Source of the DNA: Microbacterium nanhaiense
GTDB lineage: Bacteria; Actinomycetota; Actinomycetes; Actinomycetales; Microbacteriaceae
Assembly (NCBI RefSeq): GCF_014646015.1
Contig: NZ_BMMQ01000004.1
Coordinates: 1 to 64,000 of the forward strand
DNA: 64,000 nucleotides
Reading direction: 5' to 3'
Part shown: positions 16,540 to 26,894 of the stretch, in pieces
Numbering within the stretch: position 1 is the first letter of the stretch
How the letters are laid out: every line of letters begins with the position of its first letter
The notes under the pieces: generated by a model
The model's input: only the letters and a program-made list of their open reading frames with translations
Database searches by the model: none
What the model was told of the DNA's origin: nothing
Program-made: the position numbers and the translations under genes

Positions 16540-17895
16540 ATGCCCGTCTGGAAGCTGCACGGAAACGGCCGGGACGTCGCCCCCGGCGCCGTCGTCTCAC
16601 CCCGCGAGCGCCTCAGCTGGCCCGCGACGATCGCGATGGGCGTGCAGCACGTCGTCGCCATGTTCGGCGCGACCTTCCTGGTGCCGACCCTCACGGGCTT
16701 CCCCGTCCCGACGACGCTCCTGTTCTCGGGTGTCGGCACGATCCTCTTCCTGCTCGTCACGCGCAACCGCATGCCGAGCTATCTCGGATCCTCGTTCGCG
16801 TTCATCGCGCCGATCACGGCCGCGACCGCGCAGGGCGCGATCGGGTCCGCCCTCGCGGGCGTCGTCGCCGTCGGCGTGCTGCTCGCGATCGTCGGCGTGG
16901 TCGTGCACGTGGCCGGCGTGAAGTGGGTGGACGCCCTCATGCCGCCCGTCGTGGCAGGATCCATCGTCGCGCTGATCGGCTTCAACCTCGCCCCCACGGC
17001 CTGGGCGAACTTCAAGGCGGATGCGACCGCCGCGACGATCACGCTCGTCGCGACGATCCTCTTCGCCGTGCTGTTCCGGGGCTTCCTCGGGCGCATCTCG
17101 ATCTTCCTCGGCGTGCTCGTCGGCTTCCTCTACGCGATCGCGACGGGCTGGTTCGGCCAGGTCAACCCCACCACGGGCCTCACTCCGGCGCAGGTCATCG
17201 ACGAGGCGGCCTGGGTCGGCGCACCGCAGTTCCACCTGCCCGACTTCGCCTCGTCGAGCACCTGGTCGACCCTCGCGATGTTCCTCCCCGTCGTGCTGGT
17301 GCTGATCGCCGAGAACGTCGGCCACGTGCGCGGCGTCGCCACCATGACGGGCGACGACGCGCTCAACAAGGAGACCGGCCGCGCGCTGCTCGCCGACGGC
17401 CTCGCGACCACCGTGGCGGGCATCGGCGGCGGATCCGGAACCACCACCTACGGCGAGAACATCGGCGTCATGGCCGCGACCCGCGTGTACTCGACGGCCG
17501 TCTACTGGGTCGCCGGCTTCGCCGCGATCCTGCTGGCCTTCTCGCCCAAGGTGGGAGCCGTGTTCAACTCGATCCCGCCGGGGGTCCTCGGCGGCGTCAC
17601 CACCGCGCTCTACGGCCTGATCGGCATCATCGGCATCAAGATCTGGGTCGACAACCGCGTCGACTTCTCGCGCCCCGTGAACCAGTACACCGCCGCGGTG
17701 TCGCTCGTGATCGGCATCGCGGGCTTCACGATGCAGGTCGCCGACTTCGCCTTCGGCGGCATCGTGCTCGGCACCGTCGCGGCCCTCGTGATCTACCACG
17801 TGGGCAACGCCATCGCCCGCGCCCGCAAGACCGGCGCCGACGACGGCGGCCCGATCCCGGCCGTCGGCCAGCTGGGGGGCGACCCGGAGAACTGA
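16540..17895 (+). CDS. uracil/xanthine permease (NCS2, UraA-like)
   Basis: 451 residues, 12-14 membrane helices. The N-terminal MGVQHVVAMFGATFLVP and the later GGGSGTTTYGENIGVMAATR are characteristic of UraA/PyrP uracil carriers of the NCS2 family. It probably imports uracil by proton symport for pyrimidine salvage. The start at 16540 has GAGAGGA 6 nt upstream; the ATG at 16522 is less favourable. The ZapE-like gene begins 2 nt after this stop, so both are probably co-transcribed. Confidence 0.92.
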   Translation: MPVWKLHGNGRDVAPGAVVSPRERLSWPATIAMGVQHVVAMFGATFLVPTLTGFPVPTTLLFSGVGTILFLLVTRNRMPSYLGSSFAFIAPITAATAQGAIGSALAGVVAVGVLLAIVGVVVHVAGVKWVDALMPPVVAGSIVALIGFNLAPTAWANFKADATAATITLVATILFAVLFRGFLGRISIFLGVLVGFLYAIATGWFGQVNPTTGLTPAQVIDEAAWVGAPQFHLPDFASSSTWSTLAMFLPVVLVLIAENVGHVRGVATMTGDDALNKETGRALLADGLATTVAGIGGGSGTTTYGENIGVMAATRVYSTAVYWVAGFAAILLAFSPKVGAVFNSIPPGVLGGVTTALYGLIGIIGIKIWVDNRVDFSRPVNQYTAAVSLVIGIAGFTMQVADFAFGGIVLGTVAALVIYHVGNAIARARKTGADDGGPIPAVGQLGGDPEN

Positions 17896-17896
17896 G

Positions 17897-19036
17897 GTGT
17901 CGCGGAGCGGCCGGGAAGCGATGCAGGCGCCGGTCTCACGGATCCACAACGACGCGGCCGCGAGCGGCTTCGCGCTCGACGGCGCGCAGCTCGCGGCGCT
18001 CGACGCGCTCGCGGATCCGTCGGCGGGGGTGTACCTCTCCGGGCCCGTGGGCCGGGGCAAATCGTGGCTCGCCGACGCGTGGTTCCGGCACGCCCCGACG
18101 CCCAGGAAACGGCGCGTGCACTTCCATGCGTTCCTCGACGAACTGCACCGCGCGGTCTTCGCGCGCCAGACCGCCCTCCGCGACCGACGCCTCGCCCAGC
18201 CCCTGGGCGGGCCTACGGTTTCGCGCGTCGAAGCCCCGCGAGTTCTGGCGACCCACGGGCGGGCGGAGCCCGTCGTGATCACGGGCGGGCCCGATTCGCA
18301 GCGCGATGTCCTCGCGTCCGCGCCGACGACGACCGCGCCGGATCCGGTTGGGGACGCCATCGTCGACGTCGTGGGCGACGCGGAGCTGATCGTCTTCGAC
18401 GAGTTCCACCTGCACGACCCGGCCGATGCGCTCCTGCTGACGAGGCTGCTCGCGCATGCATCGGAGCGCGGCATCCGTCTCGTCGCGACGTCGAACTACT
18501 CCCCCGACGAGCTCCTGCCGAGCCCCCTGTTCCACGACCTGGTCGCGCCGGCGATCCGCATCATCGGCGAGACCATGCGTCACGTGCGCCTCGATGGCGG
18601 CACCGACTATCGCGCGGGGTCGCCCGCGGATCCCGCGCGGCGCGGGTTCGCCGCGGGCGCGTGGGTGGCGGATCCGCCCGCTGCCGTGCCCGACGGGTCG
18701 CGGGTCGTGCGGGTCCGCGACCGCAAGTTCGAGGTGGTCTCTGCGGGCGACGAACTCTGGATCACCTTCGATCAGCTGTGCACGGCGCCGACGAGCGCGA
18801 TCGAATACCTGGACTGGGCCGAGCGGTTCGACCGGTGGGTGGTGCTCGATGTGCCCGACGTTGGCGAACTGCCGGAGGCGCCGCGCCAGCGCTTCGTGAC
18901 GGCCGTCGACGTGCTCGTCGACCGCGACGTGGAGACCGTCTTCGTATCGGCCCTGACCCGCGCATCACTCGCGACAACCCTCGCGGGCACCCGCGACGCC
19001 ACCCGCCTCCTCAGCCGCCTCGCCCTCCTCGGCTAG
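17897..19036 (+). CDS. zapE: ZapE/AFG1-type AAA ATPase with an extra internal segment
   Basis: 379 residues from GTG. Walker A is GPVGRGKSW (residue about 48) and Walker B is LIVFDEFHLHD, followed by ADALLLTRLLAHASERGIRL, LVATSNYSPDELLPSPLFHD and a C-terminal WAERFDRWVVLDVP, all typical of ZapE/AFG1 P-loop ATPases (cell-division or protein quality control role). Between HAFLDELHRAVFARQ and the Walker B strand there are about 70 residues rather than the roughly 20 expected (LRDRRLAQPLGGPTVSRVEA onward), without recognisable motifs. It overlaps the uracil permease transcription unit. Confidence 0.85.
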   Translation: MSRSGREAMQAPVSRIHNDAAASGFALDGAQLAALDALADPSAGVYLSGPVGRGKSWLADAWFRHAPTPRKRRVHFHAFLDELHRAVFARQTALRDRRLAQPLGGPTVSRVEAPRVLATHGRAEPVVITGGPDSQRDVLASAPTTTAPDPVGDAIVDVVGDAELIVFDEFHLHDPADALLLTRLLAHASERGIRLVATSNYSPDELLPSPLFHDLVAPAIRIIGETMRHVRLDGGTDYRAGSPADPARRGFAAGAWVADPPAAVPDGSRVVRVRDRKFEVVSAGDELWITFDQLCTAPTSAIEYLDWAERFDRWVVLDVPDVGELPEAPRQRFVTAVDVLVDRDVETVFVSALTRASLATTLAGTRDATRLLSRLALLG

Positions 19037-19063
19037 CTTTCGCACGCCACCCCCACCCCACCT

Positions 19064-19402
19064 GTTCGTATGACACTTTCGCGTGGTGCGAGCGCCCCGG
19101 ACTGGGCAAAGGTGTCATTTCAACGGGAAGGTGGGTGTCCCTTGCCCCACCCACCGTTGGAACGACACTTACGCGCAGTGCGAGCGCCCCGGACTGACGA
19201 AAGGTGTCATTTCAACGGGAAGGTGGGCGCTCCTCGTGCCTCACCCCGTTCGTATGACACTTACGCGTAGTGTGCGCGGCCCTAAGGGCACAAAGGTGTC
19301 ATTCGAATGGTGAGGGCGACGCCCGACCCCGCCCACCCGTTGGTATGACACTTACGCGTAGTGCGCGCCGGCCCGAAGTGCGCAAAGGTGTCATATGAAC
19401 GG
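19064..19402. repeat. four tandem long palindromes, 91-92-bp period
   Basis: This gene-free 385-bp gap (19037-19421) holds four units of about 64 bp at 19064-19127, 19156-19219, 19248-19310 and 19339-19402. Each is an imperfect palindrome with ends like GTTCGTATGACACTT and AAAGGTGTCATTTCAACGG around a GC-rich centre (gtgcgagcgccccgg in two units). Starts are 92, 92 and 91 bp apart; the 28-bp linkers are C-rich and less conserved. No coding potential with a start and ribosome site is seen. Confidence 0.9.
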
Positions 19403-19421
19403 TGAATGGGGTGGGTGGGGG

Positions 19422-19784
19422 CTATTCGCCCTCGCGTTCCTTGCGGCGGCGGGCTAGTTCTTCGCGGAGCTTCGCCTCGTACTCCTCGCGCTCGAGGTCG
19501 GCGAGCTGCTGCTCGGTCGTTCGGTAGGGCGCCGGCTGGGGGCGCTGCGGCTGCGGCGCGGTCTGCTGCATCTGCTGCGGGAAGCGCGGCGACGGGAAGG
19601 ACCGCTGCTCGTACTCGCGCCCGATGACCCACCACAGCAGGCTGCCGATGAAGGGCAGCAGGATCACGACGATGATCCACCCCATCTTCGGCAGATAGCG
19701 CACACGATCGTCCGGGATCCGGATGATGTCGATCAGCGAGGCGATGAAGATGGCGAGGTTGATCGCGCCGAGCAGGAAGGGCAT
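19422..19784 (-). CDS. PLDc_N domain membrane protein
   Basis: 120 residues. The first 60 residues are two membrane helices with the PLDc_N (phospholipase D nuclease N-terminal) pattern: INLAIFIASLIDIIRI and LPKMGWIIVVILLPFIGSLL then WWVIGRE. The C-terminal half is Gln/Pro-rich and then highly charged and helical (REEYEAKLREELARRRKERE). Such small proteins are widespread in actinobacteria; function unknown. Divergent from purS with an 81-nt spacer. Confidence 0.85.
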   Translation of the reverse strand: MPFLLGAINLAIFIASLIDIIRIPDDRVRYLPKMGWIIVVILLPFIGSLLWWVIGREYEQRSFPSPRFPQQMQQTAPQPQRPQPAPYRTTEQQLADLEREEYEAKLREELARRRKEREGE

Positions 19785-19865
19785 ACCCGCATCTTATTAA
19801 CCGTCAGCGGCGGCAGGATAGAATCGTCGTATTCTCTCCCGCCCGCGACTTCACGGAGCTCACAC

Positions 19866-20111
19866 ATGCCCACCATCGTCGTCGACGTCATGCCCAAGGC
19901 CGAGCTGCTTGACCCGCAGGGCAAGGCAGTCACTGGATCCCTCGCCCGTCTCGGGCACGGCCAGTTCCAGAACGTGCGCATCGGCAAGCGCGTCGAGCTG
20001 ACCGTCGAGGGCGAGGTGACCAACGAGGTGCTCGCCGAGGCCAAGAAGGTGGCCGAGGAGATCCTCTCGAACCAGGTCATCGAAGACGTCGTCAGCATCG
20101 AGGTCGTCTGA
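19866..20111 (+). CDS. purS: phosphoribosylformylglycinamidine synthase subunit PurS
   Basis: 81 residues, the normal size for PurS, the small bridging subunit of the PurLQS complex that makes FGAM in purine synthesis. Signature: [35 protein letters not shown] and the terminal [10 protein letters not shown]. The stop codon overlaps the ATG of purQ by one base (TGATG), so translation is coupled. purL is not in this window, although it often follows. Confidence 0.95.
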   Translation: MPTIVVDVMPKAELLDPQGKAVTGSLARLGHGQFQNVRIGKRVELTVEGEVTNEVLAEAKKVAEEILSNQVIEDVVSIEVV

Positions 20112-20812
20112 TGGCCGCCCGGATCGGTGTCGTCACGTTCCCGGGTTCGCTCGACGACCGTGACGCGCAGCGCGCGGTGCGCGTCGCGGGTGCCGAGCCG
20201 GTGGCCCTGTGGCACGGATCCCACGACCTCGAGGGCGTCGACGCGGTCATCCTCCCGGGCGGCTTCTCGTACGGAGACTACCTGCGCGCCGGCGCGATCG
20301 CCGCGCTCGCGCCGATCATGACCGAGATCAAGGACGCGGCCGGCAAGGGGGTGCCCGTGCTCGGAATCTGCAACGGATTCCAGATGCTCGTCGAGGCGCA
20401 CCTGCTGCCCGGCGGCCTGATCCGCAACGCGCACCAGCAGTTCATCCGCCGTGACCAGAAGCTCGTGGTCGAGAACGCCGACACCGCCTGGACCAACGCG
20501 TTCCGCCGCGGCGAGGAGATCGTCATTCCGCTGAAGAACGCCGACGGCGGCTACACGGCCGACGCCGAGACGCTCAAGCGGATCAACGGCGAGGGCCAGG
20601 TCGCGTTCCGCTACGCGGGCGTCAACCCTAACGGTTCGCTCGACGACATCGCGGGTCTCACGAACGAGGCGGGCAACGTCGTCGGCCTCATGCCGCACCC
20701 CGAGCACGCGATCGAGCCGGGCTTCGGCCCCAACACCCCCGAGGCCATGCGCTCCGGTGTCGACGGCCTCCGCTTCTTCGAAAGCGCCCTCCGCGCCCTC
20801 CAGCTGGTCTAA
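20111..20812 (+). CDS. purQ: phosphoribosylformylglycinamidine synthase subunit PurQ
   Basis: 233 residues. Class I glutamine amidotransferase that supplies ammonia to PurL. The nucleophile Cys is in [14 protein letters not shown] and the His/Glu of the triad in [13 protein letters not shown]. The N-terminal [13 protein letters not shown] and [15 protein letters not shown] are typical. Coupled to purS by overlap and followed by a strong terminator, so the transcript is purS-purQ only. Confidence 0.96.
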   Translation: MAARIGVVTFPGSLDDRDAQRAVRVAGAEPVALWHGSHDLEGVDAVILPGGFSYGDYLRAGAIAALAPIMTEIKDAAGKGVPVLGICNGFQMLVEAHLLPGGLIRNAHQQFIRRDQKLVVENADTAWTNAFRRGEEIVIPLKNADGGYTADAETLKRINGEGQVAFRYAGVNPNGSLDDIAGLTNEAGNVVGLMPHPEHAIEPGFGPNTPEAMRSGVDGLRFFESALRALQLV

Positions 20813-20818
20813 GCGCAC

Positions 20819-20863
20819 AAACGACGGTTGGCCCGCCCCTTAGGGGTGGGCCAACCGTCGTTT
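20819..20863 (+). terminator. terminator of purSQ
   Basis: Arms 20819-20839 and 20843-20863 (AAACGACGGTTGGCCC with its complement, one G-T pair inside, 3-nt loop) directly after the purQ stop; the 3' arm ends in TTT. Confidence 0.85.
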
Positions 20864-20926
20864 CACCAGCCACCTAACACACCCACGGAACCGCTCCTCC
20901 TCGCGTCACCGGCGGAGCGCAGCGAC

Positions 20927-21005
20927 CGCCCGCCCGGCCCCGCTGGCTCCGGGTCTGGCGGAGGATCCGCACAGCGGATCCGAGGGACGCGGGGCCGGGC
21001 GGGCG
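20927..21005. repeat. long GC hairpin with nested inverted repeat
   Basis: CGCCCGCCCGGCCCCGC (20927-20943) and its exact complement (20989-21005) enclose 45 nt that contain a second inverted repeat (GGATCCG...CGGATCC). It lies in the 200-bp leader of the 2-hydroxyacid dehydrogenase and could be a leader RNA structure or a dispersed palindrome. Confidence 0.6.
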
Positions 21006-21064
21006 ATCGCGGAGCGGCCCCACAAAGCGACCGCGAAGCGGAGCAACCCAGTAGGTTGGATCCC

Positions 21065-21988
21065 GTGACCCTCATCGTTTCCGTCCCCACCGCCCAGCTC
21101 GTCACCGACGTGAGCGCACTCCTGGATCCCGCCGACGACATCGAGGTCGTCCTGTGGGAGGACGGAGACGCGCCGCGCGACGACATCGACATCGTCGTGC
21201 CGCCCTACATGAAGCAGGGCCGCATGTTGCGCGCGGTGCAGGCGATCAAGCCGCGGCTGATCCAGGGGCAGGCGATCGGATACGACGGGGTGGCGGATGT
21301 GCTGCCGGAGGGCTTCGTCTACGCGAACGCGTCGAGCGTGCACGAGACGGCGACGGCCGAGCTCACGCTGGGCCTGCTGATCGCGGCGCAGCGCGGCTTC
21401 GCCGACTTCGTGCGGCATCAGGGTCAGTCCGACTGGTACTACGTGAAAACTCCGGGCCTCGCCGACGCCCGGGTGCTGATGCTCGGCTACGGCGGCGTGG
21501 CGAAGGCGATCGCGGCTCGACTCGATCCGTTCGAGGTCGAGCTGACGCCCGTGGCGTCGCGGGCGCGCGAGGAGGACGGCCGCCGCGTGCGCGGGATCGA
21601 CGAGTACCGCGAGCTGCTGCCGCACGCCGACATCCTCATCAACGTGCTGCCGGGCGGCGAAGACACGCGTCACCTCATCGACGACGCGGCGCTGTCGGCC
21701 CTCCCCGACGGCGCGCTGGTCGTGAACGTCGGCCGCGGGCCGACCGTCGACACGGACGCGCTCGTCGACCACGTGCGCCGCGGGCGGATCCGCGTCGCGA
21801 GCGACGTGTTCGACCCGGAGCCCCTGCCCGCGGATCACCCGCTGTGGACGCTCCCGAACGTGTTCATCACGCCCCACGTCGGCGGCCTCACGAACGCGAT
21901 GGCCCCGCGCATCGCGAAGCTGATCGCGGACCAGGCGCACCGCCTCGCGCGGGGCGAGGATCCGATCAACGTCGTCATCGGCGGCTGA
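21065..21988 (+). CDS. D-isomer specific 2-hydroxyacid dehydrogenase
   Basis: 307 residues from GTG at 21065. The nucleotide-binding site is VLMLGYGGVAKAIAARL, and the catalytic Arg, Glu and His lie in NVGRGPTVD, DVFDPEPLP and FITPHVGGL. This is the NAD(P)H-dependent 2-hydroxyacid dehydrogenase family (glyoxylate/hydroxypyruvate reductase-like); substrate not determined. The longer frame starting at 20828 runs back through the purSQ terminator and the leader hairpin, so the GTG start is preferred. Confidence 0.88.
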   Translation: MTLIVSVPTAQLVTDVSALLDPADDIEVVLWEDGDAPRDDIDIVVPPYMKQGRMLRAVQAIKPRLIQGQAIGYDGVADVLPEGFVYANASSVHETATAELTLGLLIAAQRGFADFVRHQGQSDWYYVKTPGLADARVLMLGYGGVAKAIAARLDPFEVELTPVASRAREEDGRRVRGIDEYRELLPHADILINVLPGGEDTRHLIDDAALSALPDGALVVNVGRGPTVDTDALVDHVRRGRIRVASDVFDPEPLPADHPLWTLPNVFITPHVGGLTNAMAPRIAKLIADQAHRLARGEDPINVVIGG

Positions 21989-22009
21989 CTTTTCCTCACA
22001 TTCGCGACA

Positions 22010-22072
22010 CCTCATCAATTCTCCGACGAATCATCCCGCACCGACGGATGACTTGTCGGAGACTTGATGAGG
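22010..22072. repeat. 63-bp imperfect palindrome
   Basis: Arms 22010-22036 and 22046-22072 pair in blocks (CCTCATCAA/TTGATGAGG, CTCCGAC/GTCGGAG, TCATCC/GGATGA) with small internal loops. It sits between the stops of the dehydrogenase and the convergent ROK kinase and may terminate both. Its size resembles the palindromes at 19064-19402 but the sequence differs. Confidence 0.75.
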
Positions 22073-22103
22073 CGTGGGGAAAGGGATGACTCGCCCCCGG
22101 GCG

Positions 22104-22982
22104 TCAACGCGGCGCGAGCAGCGCCGCCCCACGCGCCCCCGCCCATACGCCGAGGGTCGCGAGTCGCACCTCCGGGATCGTGTGGAAGGTCGCGCCCGCG
22201 CGCGCGGCGTCGATGGCGGGATCCACCGTCCACCGCGGCGATCGGGAAAGCCCCCCGCCGACGACGATGAGGCCGGGATCGACGAGAGCGGCGAGCTCGA
22301 GGATCGCCCGCCCGAGTGCGCGCGCCGCGGCGTCGAGCGCCGCGGCGGCCGACCCGTCGCCGGACTCGGCGGCGCGCACGACGTCGAGCGCCGTCGCGCC
22401 GTCCGAGGGGCTGCCGCCGTGGTCCGCCCATCGCGCCGCGATCTTGGTTCCCCCGATCGCCGTCTCGAGGCAGCCGATCTGTCCGCAGGAGCATCGGACA
22501 CCGTTGCCGGCGACGGGGATGTGGCCGATCTCCCCGGCCGCGCCGTGCGCGCCCCGGCGAACGGCACCGCCGACGACATGGGCGCCCGCGATGCCGGTGC
22601 CGAGGGCGATGACGAACACGTCGTCGCGGCCGTGGCCCGCGCCGAGTCGCGCCTCCGCCGTTGCGGCGGCCTCGCCGTCCTGCACGGCACGGCCGGGAAT
22701 GCCGAGCGCCCCCGCGAGTGTCTCGGCGGGGCGCGTCCCGTTGAGCCAGCTCATGTTGGCGGCACGGCCGACGAGGCCGGTCGCCGGGTCGAGCGTGCCC
22801 GCGATCGTGACCGCGAACCCCGTCGCCGCGCGGCCGGACTCGTCGAGGAATCGGCGCGCCGAGATGGCGAGCTCGTCGAGGGATCCCGACGGCACGCTCG
22901 CCCGGGCGATCTCCTCGCCCTCCTCCGACACCAGCATGAGCTTGGTGTGCGTGCCGCCGTAGTCGATGCCGAGCGAGGTCAC
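22104..22982 (-). CDS. ROK family sugar kinase
   Basis: 292 residues from GTG. The phosphate-binding loop is LGIDYGGTHTKLMLV, the second loop is LGTGIAGAHVVGG, and the zinc/ROK signature is GEIGHIPVAGNG followed by CSCGQIGCLE. There is no N-terminal helix-turn-helix, so this is a kinase rather than a repressor. The catalytic Asp region reads VQDGEAAATAEA instead of the usual ENDANAAA. Last gene of the seven-gene operon; its GTGA start overlaps the cutC stop. Probably phosphorylates a (amino)sugar delivered by the operon; substrate not deducible. Confidence 0.88.
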   Translation of the reverse strand: MTSLGIDYGGTHTKLMLVSEEGEEIARASVPSGSLDELAISARRFLDESGRAATGFAVTIAGTLDPATGLVGRAANMSWLNGTRPAETLAGALGIPGRAVQDGEAAATAEARLGAGHGRDDVFVIALGTGIAGAHVVGGAVRRGAHGAAGEIGHIPVAGNGVRCSCGQIGCLETAIGGTKIAARWADHGGSPSDGATALDVVRAAESGDGSAAAALDAAARALGRAILELAALVDPGLIVVGGGLSRSPRWTVDPAIDAARAGATFHTIPEVRLATLGVWAGARGAALLAPR

Positions 22983-23701
22983 AGCGCGACGCCCAGCAGC
23001 TCGCGGAGGGCGGCGGCCTCCGCTTCGTCCGCGGTCGTGTAGCTGGACTCGCCCGCGGCCGCGGCGGATCCGAGCGAGACGGCGAGGGTCGCGGTGACGG
23101 TGCGTTTCGCGGACGCGTGCACCGCGTCGACGCCCGTGGCGGCGATCGCCGCGGCGTTCGCCGAGGTGACGCCGGCCCCCGCCATCACCTGAATGCGCCC
23201 CGCGGCGCGTTCGACGAGGCGTGGGAAGACGTCGAGGGCCTCCGAGGCGGACGGTCGCCCGCCGGAGGTGAGCACCCGCGTCGCCCCCGACTCGATGAGC
23301 GCGTCGAGGGCGGCATCGAGATCGGCGGCCTGGTCGAATGCGCGGTGGAAGGTGACCTCCGCATCGCCCGCGAGCTCGCGCACGCGGCGCACGAGTTCGC
23401 CGTCCACGGATCCCTCGACGAGTCCCCCGATCACGACGCCCGCGGCGCCCAGGCGGAGCGCGTGACGCACGTCCGCGAGGATGAGCGCCGTCTCGTCGGC
23501 GCTGTGGGTGAAGCCGCCCTCTCGCGGGCGGATGAGCGCATGCACGGGCACGCCGGTTGCGACGGCGGCCTCGACGAGTCCGGCCGAGGGGGTGACACCC
23601 CCGGTCGACAGGGCCGAGCACAGCTCGATGCGGTCGGGCCGCACACGCGCGGCGACCGCGAGCCCCTGCGGATCCTGCACCGCGAGCTCGAACGCGGTCA
23701 T
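22979..23701 (-). CDS. cutC: CutC family TIM-barrel protein
   Basis: 240 residues. Matches the CutC family: FELAVQDPQGLAVAARVRPD, RIELCSALSTGGVTPSAGLV, HALIRPREGGF, EVTFHRAFDQ, RVLTSGG and QVMAGAGVTSANA. CutC was named for copper homeostasis, but the conserved barrel has no proven metal role and its genomic partners are often sugar genes, as here. Four-nt ATGA overlaps link it to the M81 peptidase gene upstream and the ROK kinase downstream, so it belongs functionally to this catabolic operon. Confidence 0.93.
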   Translation of the reverse strand: MTAFELAVQDPQGLAVAARVRPDRIELCSALSTGGVTPSAGLVEAAVATGVPVHALIRPREGGFTHSADETALILADVRHALRLGAAGVVIGGLVEGSVDGELVRRVRELAGDAEVTFHRAFDQAADLDAALDALIESGATRVLTSGGRPSASEALDVFPRLVERAAGRIQVMAGAGVTSANAAAIAATGVDAVHASAKRTVTATLAVSLGSAAAAGESSYTTADEAEAAALRELLGVAL

Positions 23702-25218
23702 GCGCTCGCCGTCCCGGCGAAACCGCGCACGTAGCGACGCCCGCGGATGACGGCCGCCGAGAGGTCGGGGCGTTCGTCGAAGGCGTCGTACGGGAACATC
23801 GGCCGCACGATGCGCGAGTGGCCGAGGCGTTCGAGATCCTGATCGACCGGCCCCGGTGTGAGCGCGAGCGTCCATCCCTTGGCGACGTCGTACAGCGTCG
23901 GCTCGAGGTAGCCGATCTTCGTCACGACGATGTCGGCGGCCTCGGGGTCGAGCCCGATCGCGTGGAAGTCGGCGACGTCGTGATAGGCCTTGCGGAACTC
24001 CGTCACGATCGCGCGGATCCCGCCGACGCCGATGACGGCGATGCGCCCGGCGGCCGGGTCGCCCTCGTGGAGCGAGACGAGCTCGCCGCGGATCCGGATG
24101 GGCTCCGAGACGCGATGATCGACGCGGGCGCCGGCGACGACGTCCACCTGCTCGCCGGGCTCCTGCGCGAAGAGCTGCTCGATCGCACCCTGGTCGAAGA
24201 TCGAGGCGACGTAGACCAGTGGTGCGCCGTCGCCGGTCAGGCGCTCGTCGGCCAGGAGCCGGGTCAGCGTCCACGTGACGTCTCCGGATCCGCCGGCTCC
24301 CGGGTTGTCGCCCGAGTCGCTGATGAGGTACGGCTTCTCGCCGCCCGCCGCCCCGTGGGCGAGTGCGGCGTCGACCGCCTCGTCGAGCGAGCCGGGAGGG
24401 CCCACGAACGCGAAGTCGTCGCGGGCGTCCCACAGCTCGCCGGCGATGCGCTCCGCCTCCGCCGTGATCACCGCCTCATCGTCTCCCGTCACCATGACCG
24501 TCGCGTGGCACCGCGGTTCGTCGGCCCAGGCGTACCCGATCCAGAGCCCGAGGTCGCTGATGCCCGGCTTCTTCTCGACGTCCTCGAGCTGCGCATAGAG
24601 CGACCTGGCAGGCTCGACGCGCGTCGACGTCTTCTCGCCGGGCAGCAGGATCGGCACGCGCACCCACGCGGTCGAGGGCTTCTCGCCGCGGCGGATCCAT
24701 TCGACGAGGCGCTCGGCCGAGCGCTCCTTCGTCTCCCACGCGTCCTCGTGCGGGGCGAGGCGGTAGCAGGTCGGCAGATCCAGCGCGAGCGCGAGCGTCT
24801 CGGACATGTTGCCGTGCAGGTCCATCGGCGCCGCGATGAGGGCGTCGGGTCCGACGACCTCGCGCACCGCGGTGACGAGGTCTCCCTCGGCGTCGTCGAG
24901 ACCGACGACGCTCATCGCGCCGTGGATGTCGAAGTACACGCCGTCGACGTCGCCGGCCTCGCGGAGGCCCTCGACGATCCTGCCCTTGAAGTCGTCGTAC
25001 ACCTCGCGCAGCACGGCGCCGCCGGGGATGGCGCGCGCCATGAACACGGGGATCCACTCGGCGGCGTCCGCGAGCGGCCGGCCGGGGGCGAGGAAGTCGT
25101 AGCGGGCGATGAGCTCCGCCCCCGTGAGGACGGGGAAGTCGCGGTAGCCGGCGCGGTGCGCGGCATAGGCGCTCGACTCGATCGCCATGCCGACGATCGC
25201 GATGCGGGGCTGGGTCAT
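23698..25218 (-). CDS. M81 family metallopeptidase (MlrC-like)
   Basis: 506 residues, full length for the MlrC/DUF1485 family of zinc peptidases (the type enzyme degrades linearised microcystin). Family features: FDIHGAMSVVGLDDAEGDL and PMDLHGNMSE supply metal ligands (His, Asp), DSGDNPGAGGSGDVT starts the C-terminal domain. No signal peptide, so it is cytoplasmic and acts after uptake. The start at 25218 lies 2 nt after the stop of the fused ABC ATPase. Probably hydrolyses an imported peptide or amide-linked compound. Confidence 0.9.
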   Translation of the reverse strand: MTQPRIAIVGMAIESSAYAAHRAGYRDFPVLTGAELIARYDFLAPGRPLADAAEWIPVFMARAIPGGAVLREVYDDFKGRIVEGLREAGDVDGVYFDIHGAMSVVGLDDAEGDLVTAVREVVGPDALIAAPMDLHGNMSETLALALDLPTCYRLAPHEDAWETKERSAERLVEWIRRGEKPSTAWVRVPILLPGEKTSTRVEPARSLYAQLEDVEKKPGISDLGLWIGYAWADEPRCHATVMVTGDDEAVITAEAERIAGELWDARDDFAFVGPPGSLDEAVDAALAHGAAGGEKPYLISDSGDNPGAGGSGDVTWTLTRLLADERLTGDGAPLVYVASIFDQGAIEQLFAQEPGEQVDVVAGARVDHRVSEPIRIRGELVSLHEGDPAAGRIAVIGVGGIRAIVTEFRKAYHDVADFHAIGLDPEAADIVVTKIGYLEPTLYDVAKGWTLALTPGPVDQDLERLGHSRIVRPMFPYDAFDERPDLSAAVIRGRRYVRGFAGTASA

Positions 25219-25220
25219 CT

Positions 25221-26890
<1,670 letters not shown>

Positions 26891-26894
<4 letters not shown>

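Noticed and set aside
19064..19402. CRISPR-like array
   Set aside because: Regular spacing, but each unit is a 64-bp palindrome with short similar linkers; repeat length and lack of unique spacers or cas genes exclude CRISPR.
22979..23701. CutC as a copper-homeostasis gene
   Set aside because: No copper transporter, chaperone or metal regulator is nearby; context is peptide/sugar catabolism, so no copper role is claimed.
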